A stretch of 64,000 nt of DNA, taken from NCBI GenBank assembly GCA_021209875.1, contig JAGYVD010000002.1:2604001-2668000 (forward strand), given 5' to 3'. Under the pieces are notes generated by a model that was not told the origin of the DNA, made no database searches, and worked only from the letters and a program-made list of their open reading frames with translations. Both the position numbers and the translations under genes were made by a program. Position 1 is the stretch's first letter. Every line of letters begins with the position of its first letter. Source of the stretch: Rosellinia necatrix (Eukaryota > Ascomycota > Sordariomycetes > Xylariales > Xylariaceae). Below are positions 36,607 through 51,251 of this stretch, piece by piece.

Positions 36607-39600
36607 AAAAGCCGCGCCGATTAAAAAGTTCTGTTAATTTTAACAGAGTTTGTTATATAATTTGTTATAGTTGGCCTTTTTTTTTAACGTTTATTTATAT
36701 TGTAAAACATAAACTATATTAATTTTAATATTTTTTAATAAGCTTTTTGCTATATTAAAGTTGTTTTTTTGTTATTTATTAATTATATTTATAATTTTAT
36801 TTTTTATTTAATAAAATAGTTAAAGTTGTTGCGTTTTTAGTTAAAATAATGCTTAAAAATAATTTTTATTTTATATATATTTTTTTGTTAAAATTTTGTT
36901 TAGCTTTTATAAGTTTAAGCAGCAGCATTTATTGCTTAAAAAATTAAGTTTTTAAAAGTTATATATAAATGTTTTATAAAATTATTAAATAAATATAGAA
37001 ATTATTAAAAAGTTTAATTTATAAGCTAGGTTTTTATTTATTGTTTAACCGTTTAAAGTTTTAATTTTTATTAAAAGTATTTTTTAATAATCGACCAAGC
37101 AAATAATATTTTTTATATAAGCGTAAATAAACTTAATTTTTTTTATTAAATTTTAATAAGCGGTGTTTAACGTTATAAATACGTTTTGCTACGGCTTAAA
37201 CAAAATTTATTGCTAAATAAACGTTTTAATATAAATGCTTGCAAAAAAAACATATGTTTAAAAATTTTTTAATATTATTAAAATTAACTAATATTTTTAA
37301 TATATTAAATAATTTAAATTTAAATAGCTGTTTATAAAAATTAAATATATAGTATTATTATATACGGCGTTTAAGTTTTATTATAAAAAAATATAATATT
37401 TATTTAATCTGTTTTAGTTTAATAAATATATAATATTATATTGCTATTTTAATTGTTTAGTTTTTATGTTTTAATAAGCCGTTTATTTATAAGTAATATA
37501 TAGCTGTTATTATTAGTTTAATATTAAATAACTTTTATATATTTTGCTAGAAATTAAATATAAACTTTTAGTTTTTATTAAAAATAATTTTTAAAAATGC
37601 TTTAGTTGTTTAATAAAAGTTGTTTAGTTAAAATAATGCTTTATTTTTCTGTTATATATTTTTATATTTAAAAATTAATAATATATATTTTAAAGCAGGG
37701 CATAAAACTATTATTATAGCGTTATATATATTAAAATATAGTTTTTTTGTTTAGCTGCTAAAAGTATTTTTAATTTTAATTTTTAAAAATGCTAAAATAA
37801 AATTTATATTTATAATATATATAAGTAGTAGGTTTTAAGTTTAATTAGTTTTAGTTTTTTATAAATAGCTGTTTATTAGTTTAGTTTAAATTATATATAT
37901 TATAATATTTAATATAATTTTTATTATTTATATTTTATTAGCTATTATAAATAGTTTTAATATTTATATTATTTATTAAGCATTATAATATTATTTTTTA
38001 TTATATGTTTATTTTAGAATTTTTTAATTATGCTGATCAGAATATATAAATGTTTTATGTTTATATATATATTATATATTAGTTTGTTTATAGTAATATT
38101 AAAAAAATATCTAAGCTTAAAATAAACCGCGACGTTTTTATCGTTTTTTTTTTTTTAAAATGTTTTTAAGTTTTTTAATACTTATATATATTTATAGTTT
38201 TTCGCGTATACTACCGAAAATTTATTTTTTAAAGTTTTATTTATAATTACTTTTAATATAAACATATAAAACGCAGCTTTTAATTTTTTTTATATTATGT
38301 TTAGCATAAGTTTATTGTTTATTTTTACTAGTTTTTCGTTTGTTTTTTAAATATTTAATACTGTTTATAAACAGCTAAAAACGTTTAATATGTAGTTTAG
38401 CTTATTTAATAAATAATATATATATAGTCTGTATTATAATAAATAAATAAATAAATTAATTAGTTTATAATTAACACGTTTAATAGCTATAGTTTTTAAA
38501 GTTGTTTATTTAATAATGCTTTTAATAACTAAATAATCTATTAATATAATTATTAGTTTTTATTAAATTATATTATTATATATAGTTTTTAGCTGTTTAA
38601 ACTAAATATATTATTTTTAGTTTTAAAGTTTATAGTTTATTTTACGTTAATTAACGATTTATTTAAATATATTATTAATTAAACGTTAATACTAAAAATC
38701 GTTTTTTAGTTTTTATATATTTTTAGCTTTAAATAAAAATTATTACTTTAAAACTTTTTATATTAATTTATTAATTTATAAAAATAATTTTTATATAAGT
38801 CGTAGTAAAACAAAATAGTTTTTTATATATAATATTTTATACAGCTTTAAATAAAGCTATTTTTAAAACGGTTAGTTTATAATATTTAGTTTTTATATAT
38901 ATTTTATATTTATTTAGTTTTTTTGTTTTAATATGTTTTATTTGCTTATTTTTAGCTAATAAAACGGTTTTTTTTTTTTACAGCGGCTTAATTAGCTTTA
39001 CGTAATATAGAATCAAGCTACGCAGAAATTTTGTTGCGCTTATATATTATTTAAAAGCTTTTAGTTAATTTAAAAAAGCTAGGTTATAAATTGCTACAAT
39101 ATAGCTTTTTAATATTGCTATTTTAAATATATTTACTTTAAATCTAAATAAGTTTATTAAAAAATAGCTAATAAAAGATTTTGTTGGTAATATAATTATA
39201 TATTTGTTTTTAAATAGCTTAAATATAGTTTTTAAATATTTTTATATTATTTAATAATATTTAAAAATATTATTATATTATTTATAAATATTTTATAATA
39301 TTTTAATATATTTTAAAAAATTGTTTATATAGCGTTATATATAAGCTAAAAAATTACAGAATTTTATTACTGCGACGCAGTATTTTTTTATTTTTTTTAA
39401 GCTTATTATTATAAACCGGTTTTTAAAATCTAAATATATTAAAAACCAGTAGAAAAATATTACTATATTAATAACGGTTATAAAATGCTTTTTTTTTAAA
39501 AATTTAATTATTTTTGTTTATAATAATAATAAGTAATTGTTTAATATAGCTATTTTATTAAAGTTTTTAAATTTATAACTATTTAGTTTTTTATATTATT

Positions 39601-42600
39601 ATATTTAAAAGTCCTGTTTTATTTAGTATTAATTATTATATTATAAATATAAAATATATAAATAAAATTAGTTTATTAACTTATTTTATATGTTTTTTTA
39701 TAAAAGTTGTTATAAAATTTATTAAAAAATCTATGTTTTTATAATTAAATAAATATATATAACTTATAAGCTTAATATTTTAGTTTTGCTAACTTTTTAT
39801 TAAAAAAGCTTTTAATTATTATTTAACTAATATATCAACTGTTTTTTTATTTTGCTAGATATTAAAAGCTCCGGCTATTTTTCTGAATTTTTTAGCTAAA
39901 AACGTTTTTTTAGTATATATATATATGCTTATAAAAATAATTATTTTTAATATATTTATAAGTTGTTTAATTTTTAATATAAATATAACTTTAAAAATTT
40001 TAAAACGCGTTATTTTTAGTATTAATATGCTTTTATTTTTTTGTTTAAAAAAGTTTATTATGTTTTTTATAATATTTATAAGCAGCGTTTTAAAAAAAAA
40101 TATAACTAAATAAGCTTTTATAAAATCGGCAATCTTGTTTAATATTAATATATTATATAAAAATACGTTGTTTATTACTACTGCTATAATTACTAAAGTT
40201 ATTTTAAACTATATATTTATATATATTAATATTTTAACTTAGTTAAATATTTATAAAAGCTTTTTTTATAAATATAAAAATATTATTAAAAATAGCTTTA
40301 TATTATTATTTATATTAACGATTATAGCTGCAGCAGCAACTGCTAATATATTTAAAGCTTTTTTTATAATTATAATAAAATAGCTTTAATTTTTATTTTT
40401 TATATTATATTTATTTTAACGCTTTTAATAATTATAACGCGTTTTTTAAACGCGTTAATTATTAATATAACGCGTAGTATTTTTACGTTAATAGTTATAT
40501 TTATAGCCGCTAAAGTAGTTTTTAACGTAAAAAAGCTAAAATTATAATTAATAAATAAAGCTTTATATTTAATAGCTATATAAGCTTTTTTTATTTTAAA
40601 GTTTATTTTTTTTGTTTGTTATTTTTTTATATATTTATATTTTTAAGCTTAAATATTAAATTTTAATTAAAACTTATTTAAAATTAAAAATTAAATTATA
40701 TTAGCTTTATAGTTTATAGTTGTTTAATATAAAAAAAAAGTTATTTTTAAAAATAAGTTAAGTTTTAGTTCTTTTATTACTTAGCTTTTTTATAAAATTT
40801 TTATTTTATTAGTTTTTTTTATTATTAGTTTTTTATAAATAAATAAAAACTTAGCTTATTTTTTAAGCTTAATCAGCTTTAATTTAATATTTTAAAAAAA
40901 TCTGCGTTGTTTTTTTATTATATGTTTTAAAATATTTAAAAAGCTTTTTAATATATATTATATTTATACTTAGGTTAACGCATACTTTTATTTTATTATT
41001 TATTTTAAAGTTTTATGTTTTAAATTATAACTAAATATAACGTGCGTATTTTTTATTTTTTTTTATATTATATATAAAAGCTTTTTTAATACGTTTTATT
41101 TTTTTAGCATTTTATAAATAATTAGCGGTTTTTATTTATTTAATTATTTTTTGCTTAAAATATACTGTTGTATTTTTTACTATATTTTTTTTAGTTTGCT
41201 TATAATATTATAAATGCTTAAAAATAAATTATAAAATAGCATTAATATAATATAATATTTATATATACGTTTTTTAAGTTAAATAAAAACAGTATATTTA
41301 ATTTTTTAAAACAAATATTAAGTTTATATTTACATAGGTGCTAAATTTTTTTATTACTAATAATAAATTTTTTATAGTATTAATAATATATCAGGTTTAC
41401 TACTAGTTAATATAACGTTTTAAATATATTATTTTTTTTTATTTTTAATAAATAATAATCTGATTAATTTTATTAGTTTTTTAAAAAATAAACTTAATTA
41501 TCCCGATTATTAATATAATTTTTATTATTGCGATTATTTTATTATATTAATCGTTATTTTTAACCGTTAATTATTTTTATTAAAGTTATAATTTTATAAT
41601 TTTGCGTTTTTATAAAAAGTTAAATAATTAGTTATTTTATTAGTTTTAATTATATTAATTATTATAGTTATATTTACCGCTGTTATAACGTTATTAGTTT
41701 TATTATTATTTTTTTAATACTATTTTTTTAATCGGTTGCGCAAGCGATTTTTAATTAGTTTTATAATAATAATTATTTTTAAAAAACCTAAGTTAATATA
41801 TGTTTTTTAAATATTAAAAGTTATTAATTATATAAAATACGCTATATTTTTTATCTGCTAATTATTTTTTAGTTAAATTTTATAAATTTTTTTAATTTTT
41901 AATTTTAAGCATATATTTTTTTATTTGCTGGTTTTAAAAAAATAGTTTTAAAAACTGCTTAATTTTTAATTTTATACTGTTATAAATTTACGTTATTATT
42001 TTACGTTAATTATTATTATTAATATTTAAAATATTTATAGCATATATATATTTTAATTGTTTTTATATATATTAAAATAAAATATATAAGTTTTAATATA
42101 TATTATAAAACATTAAATAGTTAATTTTAAATTTATATATAATTATATTAGCGTTTATTATAAAACGTTGCTGTATTATTTTAATTATTTAGTTTATATT
42201 TTTATAATATAGCTTTATATATATAATAAAGCTTAGCTTATTATTTTATTATAAAACTGCCGGTTTTATAAAAATGTTTAAAATAAAAACAAAATTTATT
42301 ATTTTATTTTATATAATGTTTTTTATTTTTAAAAATAAAAATAAACAGTTCATAAAAAATATATATCGGTAAAAATAATGTTTTTTTTTATTATTATATT
42401 AAAATCGTTAAAATTATTATATAATAAATTAAATATGCTGATTTTTTTTTTTAACTTAATATTTTTATTATAAATATTTATAAATTAAATATTTAATAAA
42501 TTAAAACTTTTTATTTATATTTTTTTATTTATCTGCTTTATTTATATTATAATTAAAGTTTAATAAATAATTAAATAAGTTTAAGTCGGCAAATATTTTT

Positions 42601-43572
42601 ATTTTTATATTTTTTTAAAAGTTTTTAAAATTTTTAAGCTGCATAAATAATAAATAGTCTGCTAGTGCGCTGCTTTACTGCTTTTAGCTTATTATTTAAT
42701 TATTTATTAATATAAGCTTTTTTTTATATAAGTTATTTTTTTTTTTTTATTACGTTTTTTTTTTTTTATAATAAATCGCAGCATAGTTTTATTTTTTTAA
42801 GTTTAAGCTTTATTTTATTATTTTAAACATATTTAATATAATAGCTTATATTTTTTAAAGCTTTTATTTATTTATTATTTTAAATAAAAAATAAATAATA
42901 ATATATTAATTTAAGCCTACTTTTTAAAAAATATCGATTTTTTTTTTAAAAAAGCTTTTTAAGGTTTTTTCTAACTTATTATTTTAAACAGTTGCTGTTT
43001 TTTAGTTTTAAATTCAGCTAGCAGCTTTATTTTAAGTTTTAAATATTTAACTGTTTTTTTTTATTAACTTATTATTTAGCTATTTTTGCTTTAAAACATT
43101 ATTTTAAGCATATAAATGTTTTTTTTTTTTATAACTGTCGGCAAGCTTAATAAATTAATAAAATAAACTATAATATAAAAAAATAAATAAAATAAATAAT
43201 TTACGTTAAACAGCTAGTTTAAATATTTACAACGTTTATTTTATTATTAGTTAAAATATAAAAATATATATTAAACTTACTGCTTATTTTTATTATATGT
43301 TTATAAAGTTTTTTTTAACGTTTTTAGCTAGCTGTACTGCTTAAGCAACTTTTTTATTTTTAAAATAAATCGTTAATAAAAATAATATTTAGCTTTAATA
43401 AATATATTAAATATAAAAAAAAGCTTTTGTTTAACTTTTTTAAATAATATATGCTTTTAATAGCAAGCACGCGTTTTACGTTTATAAAAATAATTAAAAA
43501 TAGTTTTATTTTTAAAAAATAAAGTTTAATAGTTTAGTTTAATTTTACAAAAAACGTTATAAAAACATTAAT
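36607..43572. other. Decayed interior of the family B element
   Basis: About 7 kb of A+T-rich sequence, largely T-rich on the plus strand. The open frame 39925-40113 consists of A+T-only codons and is chance. Slightly more G+C remains at 40430-40510 and 41500-41760 (for example GGTTGCGCAAGCG near 41733). No reverse transcriptase or integrase signature could be read. Confidence 0.6.
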
Positions 43573-43774
43573 TTAAAAATGCATTATAAAAATATAAAAT
43601 ATATATTATAAAAATAAAAATTTAATAAATCTAAGCTAAGCTAAAGTTTTATTTAAATATAAGCTAAAGCTTATATATATAAAGCTAGGCTTAATTAAGT
43701 TATGCTTATAGCTATAAGCTATAGCACCCCAAGCGAAAGGCTTATATAAGCGCTCCTTTTACGCGCGCATATCA
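43573..43774 (+). repeat. Family B right LTR of the nested element
   Basis: The inner (left) part is almost entirely converted: GTGTAAAGTGTGTATT of the solo copy appears as ATATAAAATATATATT. The outer part keeps AGCACCCCAAGCG and ACGCGCGCATATCA. The start is uncertain by 1 bp. Confidence 0.9.
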
Positions 43775-43779
43775 CGTTT

Positions 43780-46700
43780 TAATCGTGTTAATTTTATTTG
43801 TTATATTTATTACATTAAAAACTCTGGCAAAAAAAAAGCCTTTTAAAAAAATTCTGTGTTATTCTAATATGTTAATTATTTTAGCGATCATATTAATTTT
43901 TATTATAATTAAGTTTAAATATTAAATTATATTATAATTTTAATACGTGTTAATAACAATAAATATAATAATAAAAGTTATTAATATAAAATCTGCTAAT
44001 AAATATATATTTAATAATTTAAATTTATTAAAATATATATTTTATTTTTATATAAAAATACTAAAATTAATAATTAACATATTATTTTAAAATATATTAA
44101 ATAATAAGCTAGTATTAAATAATAATAAATTAATTATATTTATAGCTTTAGCTGCTGTTAAACTTATGATTATTATTATAGCTTTTAAAAAAACTTTATA
44201 TATTTTAATATTTTTTTAATATAGTTGTTTTGAATTATATTTATTTAAATATTTTTAAACATAGTTTTAATTTTAAAAACAAATTAATTATTATTATGCT
44301 TATAAAATTATAAACTTTATTAAAGCTGCTATATTATTATTTTATAATTATTTAAATATAAAGTTTTTGTTTTTAATAATAATTTATATTTAATTAATAT
44401 TAATATTAATATTTAAAGCGTTAAAATAATTTTTATATTAAAATTATTTTATAAATATATAAGTTTGCTTTAAAAATATTTAAAAAATATTTTAAAATTT
44501 TTAATATTTATAAAAATAATTATATTTAAACTATAATTAATTAATACTCTGTAAATATTTAAAAGTTTTTTTAATAATATTTTAATATTGTTTTTTTATA
44601 ATTTAAACAGTATTAATAAATTTTAATAATTATAAAATTTATAACAATTATTGTTTAAAAATAAAATTTTAATATAATTTTTGTTTATATTTAATTTAAT
44701 TATTTTTAACTTTTTAAACATAGCCTGTTTATTTTTAAAAATATATTTAAATTTATTTAACAATTATTTTATTATTATTAAATAAATATAGCTTATATTT
44801 AAGCTTTTAATAATATTTTTGCTTTTAGTAAATTTTTAAATAATAATTTTAAAATATAAAAAATATTATTTTTATTTCTGTTTTTTAAAATTATATATTT
44901 TATTAAATATTTTTAAACAAATAATATAATTAATTTAATATTTAGTTTAAAACTTTTAATTCTATTTATTATAGTATTTTTAATGAGTTTTTTAAAAAAA
45001 TAATAATTTTATATAATTTTTAATATAATATTAAAATAATATATTATATAATATAAATAATATATTATATCGTTGATAAATATATTTAACCGGACATTTA
45101 ATATAACATGTAATATATTAACTTTAGTTATATGTTAAATTAAACATTTAATTATAATATTTATATTATTAGCTATAATTAATTATAATAAATATTTTAT
45201 TATTATTGAATTTTAAGCTAATAAAATATAAAACAATGTTATATTTAATATAAACAAATTTAATTTCGCTGTATTAACGCGTTTTTTAATATTAATTATA
45301 TTTATTTTTATATTTATTTTAGCCTTTTTTTTTATTTTTTTTTTTTTTATTTGAGCTTACAGCTTTTTTTTTAATTTTATTATATTACTTTGTTTTATTT
45401 TTGTTTTAATCTATGTTTTTTAACGCTTATTCTTTTAATTATTAAACTTTTATTATAGTTTTAATTATTTTGTTTAATTTATAAATACTTATTTTTTGCT
45501 GCTGCTATTAAAAAAATTTTTATTTTAGCAACTTAAGTTATATATTTAATTAAAACATTTTTTACATTAAATATTAATAAATATTTTATAATTTTAAAAT
45601 TTATATTAATTTATATTATAATTATAATATTATATTAATTTCTATTATTAGCATTTAAAGTTTTATAGCTTAAATATATTTTAGTTTTTTTATATAAACA
45701 TAATAAAAGTTATATTTTATTATATAATATTTTTAATAATAATTTAATTTAAATAAAACATTTTATTATTATAGCAAATTATATATTAAATTAAATAATT
45801 ATTTTATTTAAAATAACGTTTAATTTTTATATTTTAAACTTAAATTATTAATTAGTAATTAGTTTATTATTTTATTATAATACCGCTGGTTTTTTAATAA
45901 TATTTAAAATATAATTAAAATTTATTAAATATTCTGCTCCGCTATTTTTAAATCTTTAAAAATTAATTAACTTTTTATAAAACAAAATATATTAATAAAA
46001 ATAAGCTTGTTTTTATTAGCTATTATTTTTATATTGTTTTTATTTTTTATTTAAGTTAAACCTGCTAATATTAGCCTGTTTTATATAATTATTATATAAT
46101 AAAAAATAAAGCTATAAAACGTTTAATATTTTTTTTTAGTTTTTTATTTATATTTATTATTATTTCTGTTATTTTAACTTTTTTAGTTAAAAAGTTTTTT
46201 TAAAAGTTTTTTCTGCTGCTTTTTTTATTATGTATATTTAAACTATTTAAATCGTTAAAATTATTTTTTAATAAAAATAGTTTTAATAGGTTTTATTATC
46301 TGCTAAATTTTATAGTTTTAAAAATATTATAGCAAAAATATTATAAATATATTAGATTTAAACTAATATAAAATAAAAACTTTATATATTATTATATTGT
46401 TTTAATAAAAAAGCTTTTATTAATAAATATATAGTTTATATTTTAAAACAAACTATTAAAACAATAAATACTAGTGTTATTATTAAAACTTATACTAGTT
46501 TTATTAAAAGTATTAAAACAAAAAATTTAAATAATAGTTTTAATATTAATATAACTACGGTTTAATATTAATAACTAAAATATTAAAATTAAATAAACAG
46601 TACTGCTATATATTTAATTATATTTAATGCTGGTTTAAATAATTAATTAGCAGCACAATAAAATGTTTTAAAAACTAAAAGCTTTATATTAGCCGGCATT

Positions 46701-48170
46701 TTAGCGTTTTTTAATTATTATATTAATTAAGCGATTATTTTTGTTATTTTATATTTTTAGCATGTTTTTTTATTTTAATTATATTATTTTTTATTTGTTA
46801 TACTAATTCTATAAAAATCTATAGCTAAAATAAACAATTTAAAAGTTTATTTATTTAATTTAAATTTTAATGTTTAAATTTATAATTTAAATTAATATTA
46901 TTATAATAATTTATTTATATTTTTAATAATATAGTTTTTAAAACTATTTATTTTTTAAAAAAATTAAAAACTGTTATAATTATTAAATATTATTTTTTTA
47001 GCTTTAAATAAAGCAATAATTTTAAAGTTTTTATTAAATTTTTATTAATTTTATATTATTTTTAAACAAGTTTAAAATATAAACCTATAATTTTTATTAT
47101 TGTTTAATTTAAACTAATTATTACATTTATTTTAAACTATATTTTTTTTAATATAAAATGTTTAACACTTATAGTTTTAATTTTTAATTCTTATATAAAT
47201 TAAAAAAGTGCTGGCTTAATAAACTTAAATTTTATTAACAAAAATAACGTTTTTTTATATTATTTTTAAAACTAATAGCTTAAGTTAAACTATATTAAAC
47301 CTAGAGATTTTTCTGCTTTTATAAGCTTTAAAGTTAAAATTTTAATTATTAAAACTATTTTAAATTTTTTAATACTAAAAATTCTAGGTTAATTTTACGC
47401 TTTAATATACTAATAATTATTAAATAAATTAATAATAAAACAAATATATATAAATTGTTTTATATTTAAGCTAATAAAATTATTAGCTGTTTTATGATTT
47501 TATATTTATATATATATTTTAAAACAAAATTAAATTTTAAAATTAAAAATAAAATAAAAATATAATTAAATAGTATTAAAAACCTGCAGGCTTATTAAAA
47601 ACTTAATATAATCTTTTAAAAAGTAAAGCTAGTAATAATTACGTTTAAAATATATAATTACTGCTATTTAAACATAATATTAATTAAAATTTAAAAATAA
47701 TTAATTATAATATTATAATTATTAAACATTTAATATTAAAATAATTAAAGTTTAAAAAATAATAAATTATTTTAATATATTAATAACTAAATATAATAAT
47801 ATATAAACAACTAATAATTTAAATTATTAAAAATATAATATAAAAATAAACTTAGCTGCTGCTATAATATTTCTTTATTTTTATACTAGCAAAAAAAATA
47901 ATTAACAAATTAACACGAAATATATTAAATCAATTAATTTATTAAATCTAAAAGTTAATAAACATTAATAAATTTTATTAGCAACAATTAAGCTTAAAAA
48001 CTAATAATTCCGTTTTTTTTAACAAATAATGCTGCTTAAAATACAAAAAAAAGTTATATTAAAAGTTAAATATATATAAAGGTTAAAAAATTTAGCGTAT
48101 TTTATCTGCTAGCATAAGAAAAATAAACTAAAATATAAAATTACATAATCACAGGACTTACGGCATTATT
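43780..48170. other. Interior of D copy 1, right segment
   Basis: It resumes after the B insertion and aligns with about 58276-62716 of copy 2. Both copies share many short words but differ by many transitions. No readable frame. Confidence 0.75.
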
Positions 48171-48353
48171 TAATAAAAATTACTAAAAGTAATATAGTTA
48201 AATCTATAAAATATAATATAAAATTTAAAAAAAAAGAGCTTCTGGTCCTGCAGAGACCAGAAGCCTTAAGCTAGTACTTTATTTAATCTATACAATCCTT
48301 ATCTAGCTAGCTGCGCTAGCTAGATAAGAAGCCCTCTCTTCCTGACTGTGTTA
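48171..48353 (+). repeat. Family D right LTR of copy 1
   Basis: The inner (left) half is mutated (GTAATATAGTTAAATC against GTAGTGTGGTTAAGCC in the left LTR). The outer half is preserved and carries a perfect 13-bp stem, TTATCTAGCTAGC (48299-48311), loop TGC, GCTAGCTAGATAA (48315-48327). It ends CCTGACTGTGTTA. Confidence 0.92.
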
Positions 48354-48358
48354 AAAAT

Positions 48359-51038
48359 ATTTTTTATATGTTTTTTTTTTATTAGCTATTTATTATATAT
48401 TTATAAACTTTTTAAATAATTAAAACAAATTTATTAAAGCTTGTTTAAATTTTTAAAAACGTTTAGCTTATATTAATAAACTATTAAAAATAAGTTTTAA
48501 TTTTAATAATTATTATTTATATTTCACTTATATATTATATAAATAAAATTATTATTATTATTTAAAGCTATATTAAATAGCTTTTAAATAATAAAAAATT
48601 AAAGCTTGTTATATAAATATTTTATTTATTATTTATATTTTTTTATATTATTTACGTTTAATTAAAAAAAAAATTTTACAAAATAAATAATAATTTATAT
48701 ATTTTATTATAATTTATAAAACTATTTATAAATTTTTATAAACTATTATTTTTATAAAAGTTTTTTAAGTTTATATAAACTGCGCTAAAAACGCAAGCTT
48801 TATTTTAATATCATTTATAAGCAGTTTAAAAAATAAACAAAAATTAATTAAATTTTAAAACAATATAACAAGCTACGCAGCTATAATTATTATTAATAAA
48901 ATTTTAGCAGCTGCAGCTATATTTTTTTTATTAAATATATTAGCTGTTTTTACACTAGTTATAAATAAAGCTTAAAAAAAATTAAAATAAATTAAATAGC
49001 TTAGGCGCTGTTTATACAGCGTTTATTATTATTTTATTCAAAGCTTATATAAATAAAATATAAAAATTAACTAGTTTTATTTAACAGTTTTTTATAGTTT
49101 TTAAATTATTTATAATATATTTACAAACTAATTTTATTTAAAAAAAAATATAATATTTTATATTATTTATTTATTTTATTTATTGTTTTTTATGTTTTAT
49201 TTCCAAACTATGTTTTTTTTTTTTTATATTAAATTTATTATTATTTTATATATTTTTATATTTTCTTTTAAAATAATGTGCTGCTTAAGTTTTTAAAAGT
49301 TTTTAAAAGTTTTTAATAAATTTAGCGTATTTCTTTTATTTTATAACTAGTTTATAAGCTTTTTATTTTTTTTTAATTTAATAAGCTTTTAATATTTTTT
49401 ATTTTTTTTTTTATTTTTATTTTTTAAATTTTATTATTTATATAAAAAAGCTAGCTATTATTTAACGTTTAAAAACTAAAAATTTATTTTATATATAATA
49501 TATAAGCTTAATATAAAAATAATTATAAATTTGTTTTAAAATATTTAATTTTATTATACAAAAGGTGATTATTTTAATAATGTTAAATTTAATATATAGC
49601 TATGTTAATTTTAAAAATAGCTGCAGCGTTTATATATTTTTAAAAAACAGTTAAATAAAGTTTTTAGTTTTCAATTTATTAGCTAGCGCGCGTTATTTAT
49701 TAGCAGCTTTTTTTTAGTTTTATTATGTTATAACTATAGCTGCTTAAGCAAATTTTATATTATTTTTTAGCTTTTATATAAATGTTTTAATTAAAGTTTA
49801 TAAATTATAAGCTGGTTATATTAAATATTTAATTCTTAATATAATAGCTATATAATATTTATTAATTATAAAAAAATTTAGCTTAATAATTATTATATTT
49901 TATTTATTTATAATAAATATAATTTTTAAAAATAATATACGCCAATTATATGAAATATATATAATATATATTTAGAAATATATTAGTATTTTTTAGTTTA
50001 TTTATTTTACAGCTTCGTTTATTTTTAAATAATTAGCAGTAAATAAGCGCTGTTTAATATTTATTAATAAATATATTTTATATTAAAAACAACTAGTTTT
50101 ATTTATGCTTTTATTATTAGTTATACCTGTAAAAATTTATAATAACGTTAATAATACTATATAAACTATTTAATATAAGTTTTATATTTTTAAAATTATT
50201 GTTTTTATATAAAAGCTTTATTAAGCTTATTAATAATTACTCTTAAATTAATAAAATTATTTTATTTTTTTACTAGTAAATTTATTATAACGTTTATTAA
50301 AAGTTTGCTTTAATATTATTTAAAAACTAGTAGTAAATATAACAAGCTTTATTTTTAGTTTTTTATATTATTTTTGTTATAAATATTATAATTATACATA
50401 AAATATTTTATATTTTTAAAACCTTAGCTAAAAACTTTTTTAAATATTATTACAACAGTTTTTTTAAAGAAAATATTTTATTAAATTTAAATCATAAATA
50501 TTTTATATTATTTTTATTTAAAAAGTTTTTAATTAAAGATCTAAAACTAGTTATAAAATTTAACGCGTTATATAAGTTTAAATTATATTAAAGAATTAAT
50601 ACTTTAAAATTTAACTCCAGGGGAAAAACACGTGTATTTTTTTATATAGCGCAGGTAATATATGTGTAGCTTAAGTTTTTTTTAAAAATAATATTTTAAG
50701 CATTAGTTAGATTTTTATAATTAAATATTTTTTCTTTAAAAAGTTAGTATATTTTTTAATTTATATATTTAAATAGTTTATAGTTAGTTTAAAAAGCTTA
50801 ATAAACAGCTATTTATTTTTAAAAGCTATTTATTTTATTTTATATATTTTTTATTTTAAGTTTTTTTTAAAAAATCTTAGTTATATTTTGATAACACGTT
50901 TATTTAACTGTTTAAGCGTTTTTTATAAACTTTAGTTTAAATTTATATTTAATTAATTTTTTAGTTTAGCAGACCTGTTTTTTTTAATATTTTAATAGTT
51001 ATAAAATAAATAAAGTTTTTATAATTAAATATTATAAT
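48359..51038. other. A+T-rich gene-free stretch
   Basis: No gene recognised. A small less-decayed patch at 50610-50665 has CTCCAGGGG and ACACGTGT. The rest is ordinary decayed sequence between the D element and a solo B LTR. Confidence 0.55.
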
Positions 51039-51043
51039 AAAAA

Positions 51044-51246
51044 TAATACGCGCGCGTAGAGGGAGCGCTTATATAAGCCCCTCGCTTGGGGTGCTGTGGC
51101 CCGTGGCCACAGGCACGACCTAATTAGGCCTAGCCCCATGTATATGGGCCCTAGCCCACACCTAGGTAAAACTTTAGCTTAGCCTAGATTTGCTAGTCCT
51201 TTATCTTTTATAATACACACTTTACACCCTCATGGTGCACCTCTTA
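51044..51246 (-). mobile_element. Family B solo LTR, well preserved, TSD AAAAA
   Basis: The reverse complement of the B LTR, 203 bp, from TAATACGCGCGCG to GGTGCACCTCTTA on the plus strand. Flanks AAAAA (51039-51043 and 51247-51251) match, though in A-rich DNA this is weaker than other TSDs. It keeps nearly all G+C, including GGCCCGTGGCC and GGGCCCTAGCCC. Confidence 0.92.
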
Positions 51247-51251
51247 AAAAA

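Larger units (their letters stand above)
36404..43774 (+). mobile_element. Family B complete LTR element, 7.4 kb, nested in D copy 1
   Basis: Direct LTRs of about 203 bp (36404-36606 and 43573-43774) bound a 7.0-kb interior, with an exact 5-bp duplication CGTTT at 36399-36403 and 43775-43779. The flanks join into a sequence that aligns with copy 2 of D near 58262-58275, so this is a clean insertion into D. The length is typical of an autonomous LTR retrotransposon. The interior is fully mutated and no protein domain can be read. Neither a primer binding site nor a polypurine tract is clear, so the direction of transcription is open. Solo LTRs of the family lie at 8909-9111 and 51044-51246. 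Confidence 0.92.
32585..48353 (+). mobile_element. Family D complete LTR element, copy 1, with two nested insertions
   Basis: Direct 183-bp LTRs (32585-32767 and 48171-48353) bound 15.8 kb. Flanks AAAAA (32580-32584) and AAAAT (48354-48358) agree at four of five positions, compatible with one later mutation. Inside lie a solo F LTR (34616-34928) and a complete B element (36404-43774). Taking these out with one TSD each leaves 8,075 bp, close to the 8,174 bp of copy 2. The interior aligns with copy 2 along its length in the same orientation. Both are mutated throughout. No gag or pol domain can be read. Strand is given relative to copy 2; transcription direction is unknown. Confidence 0.88.
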
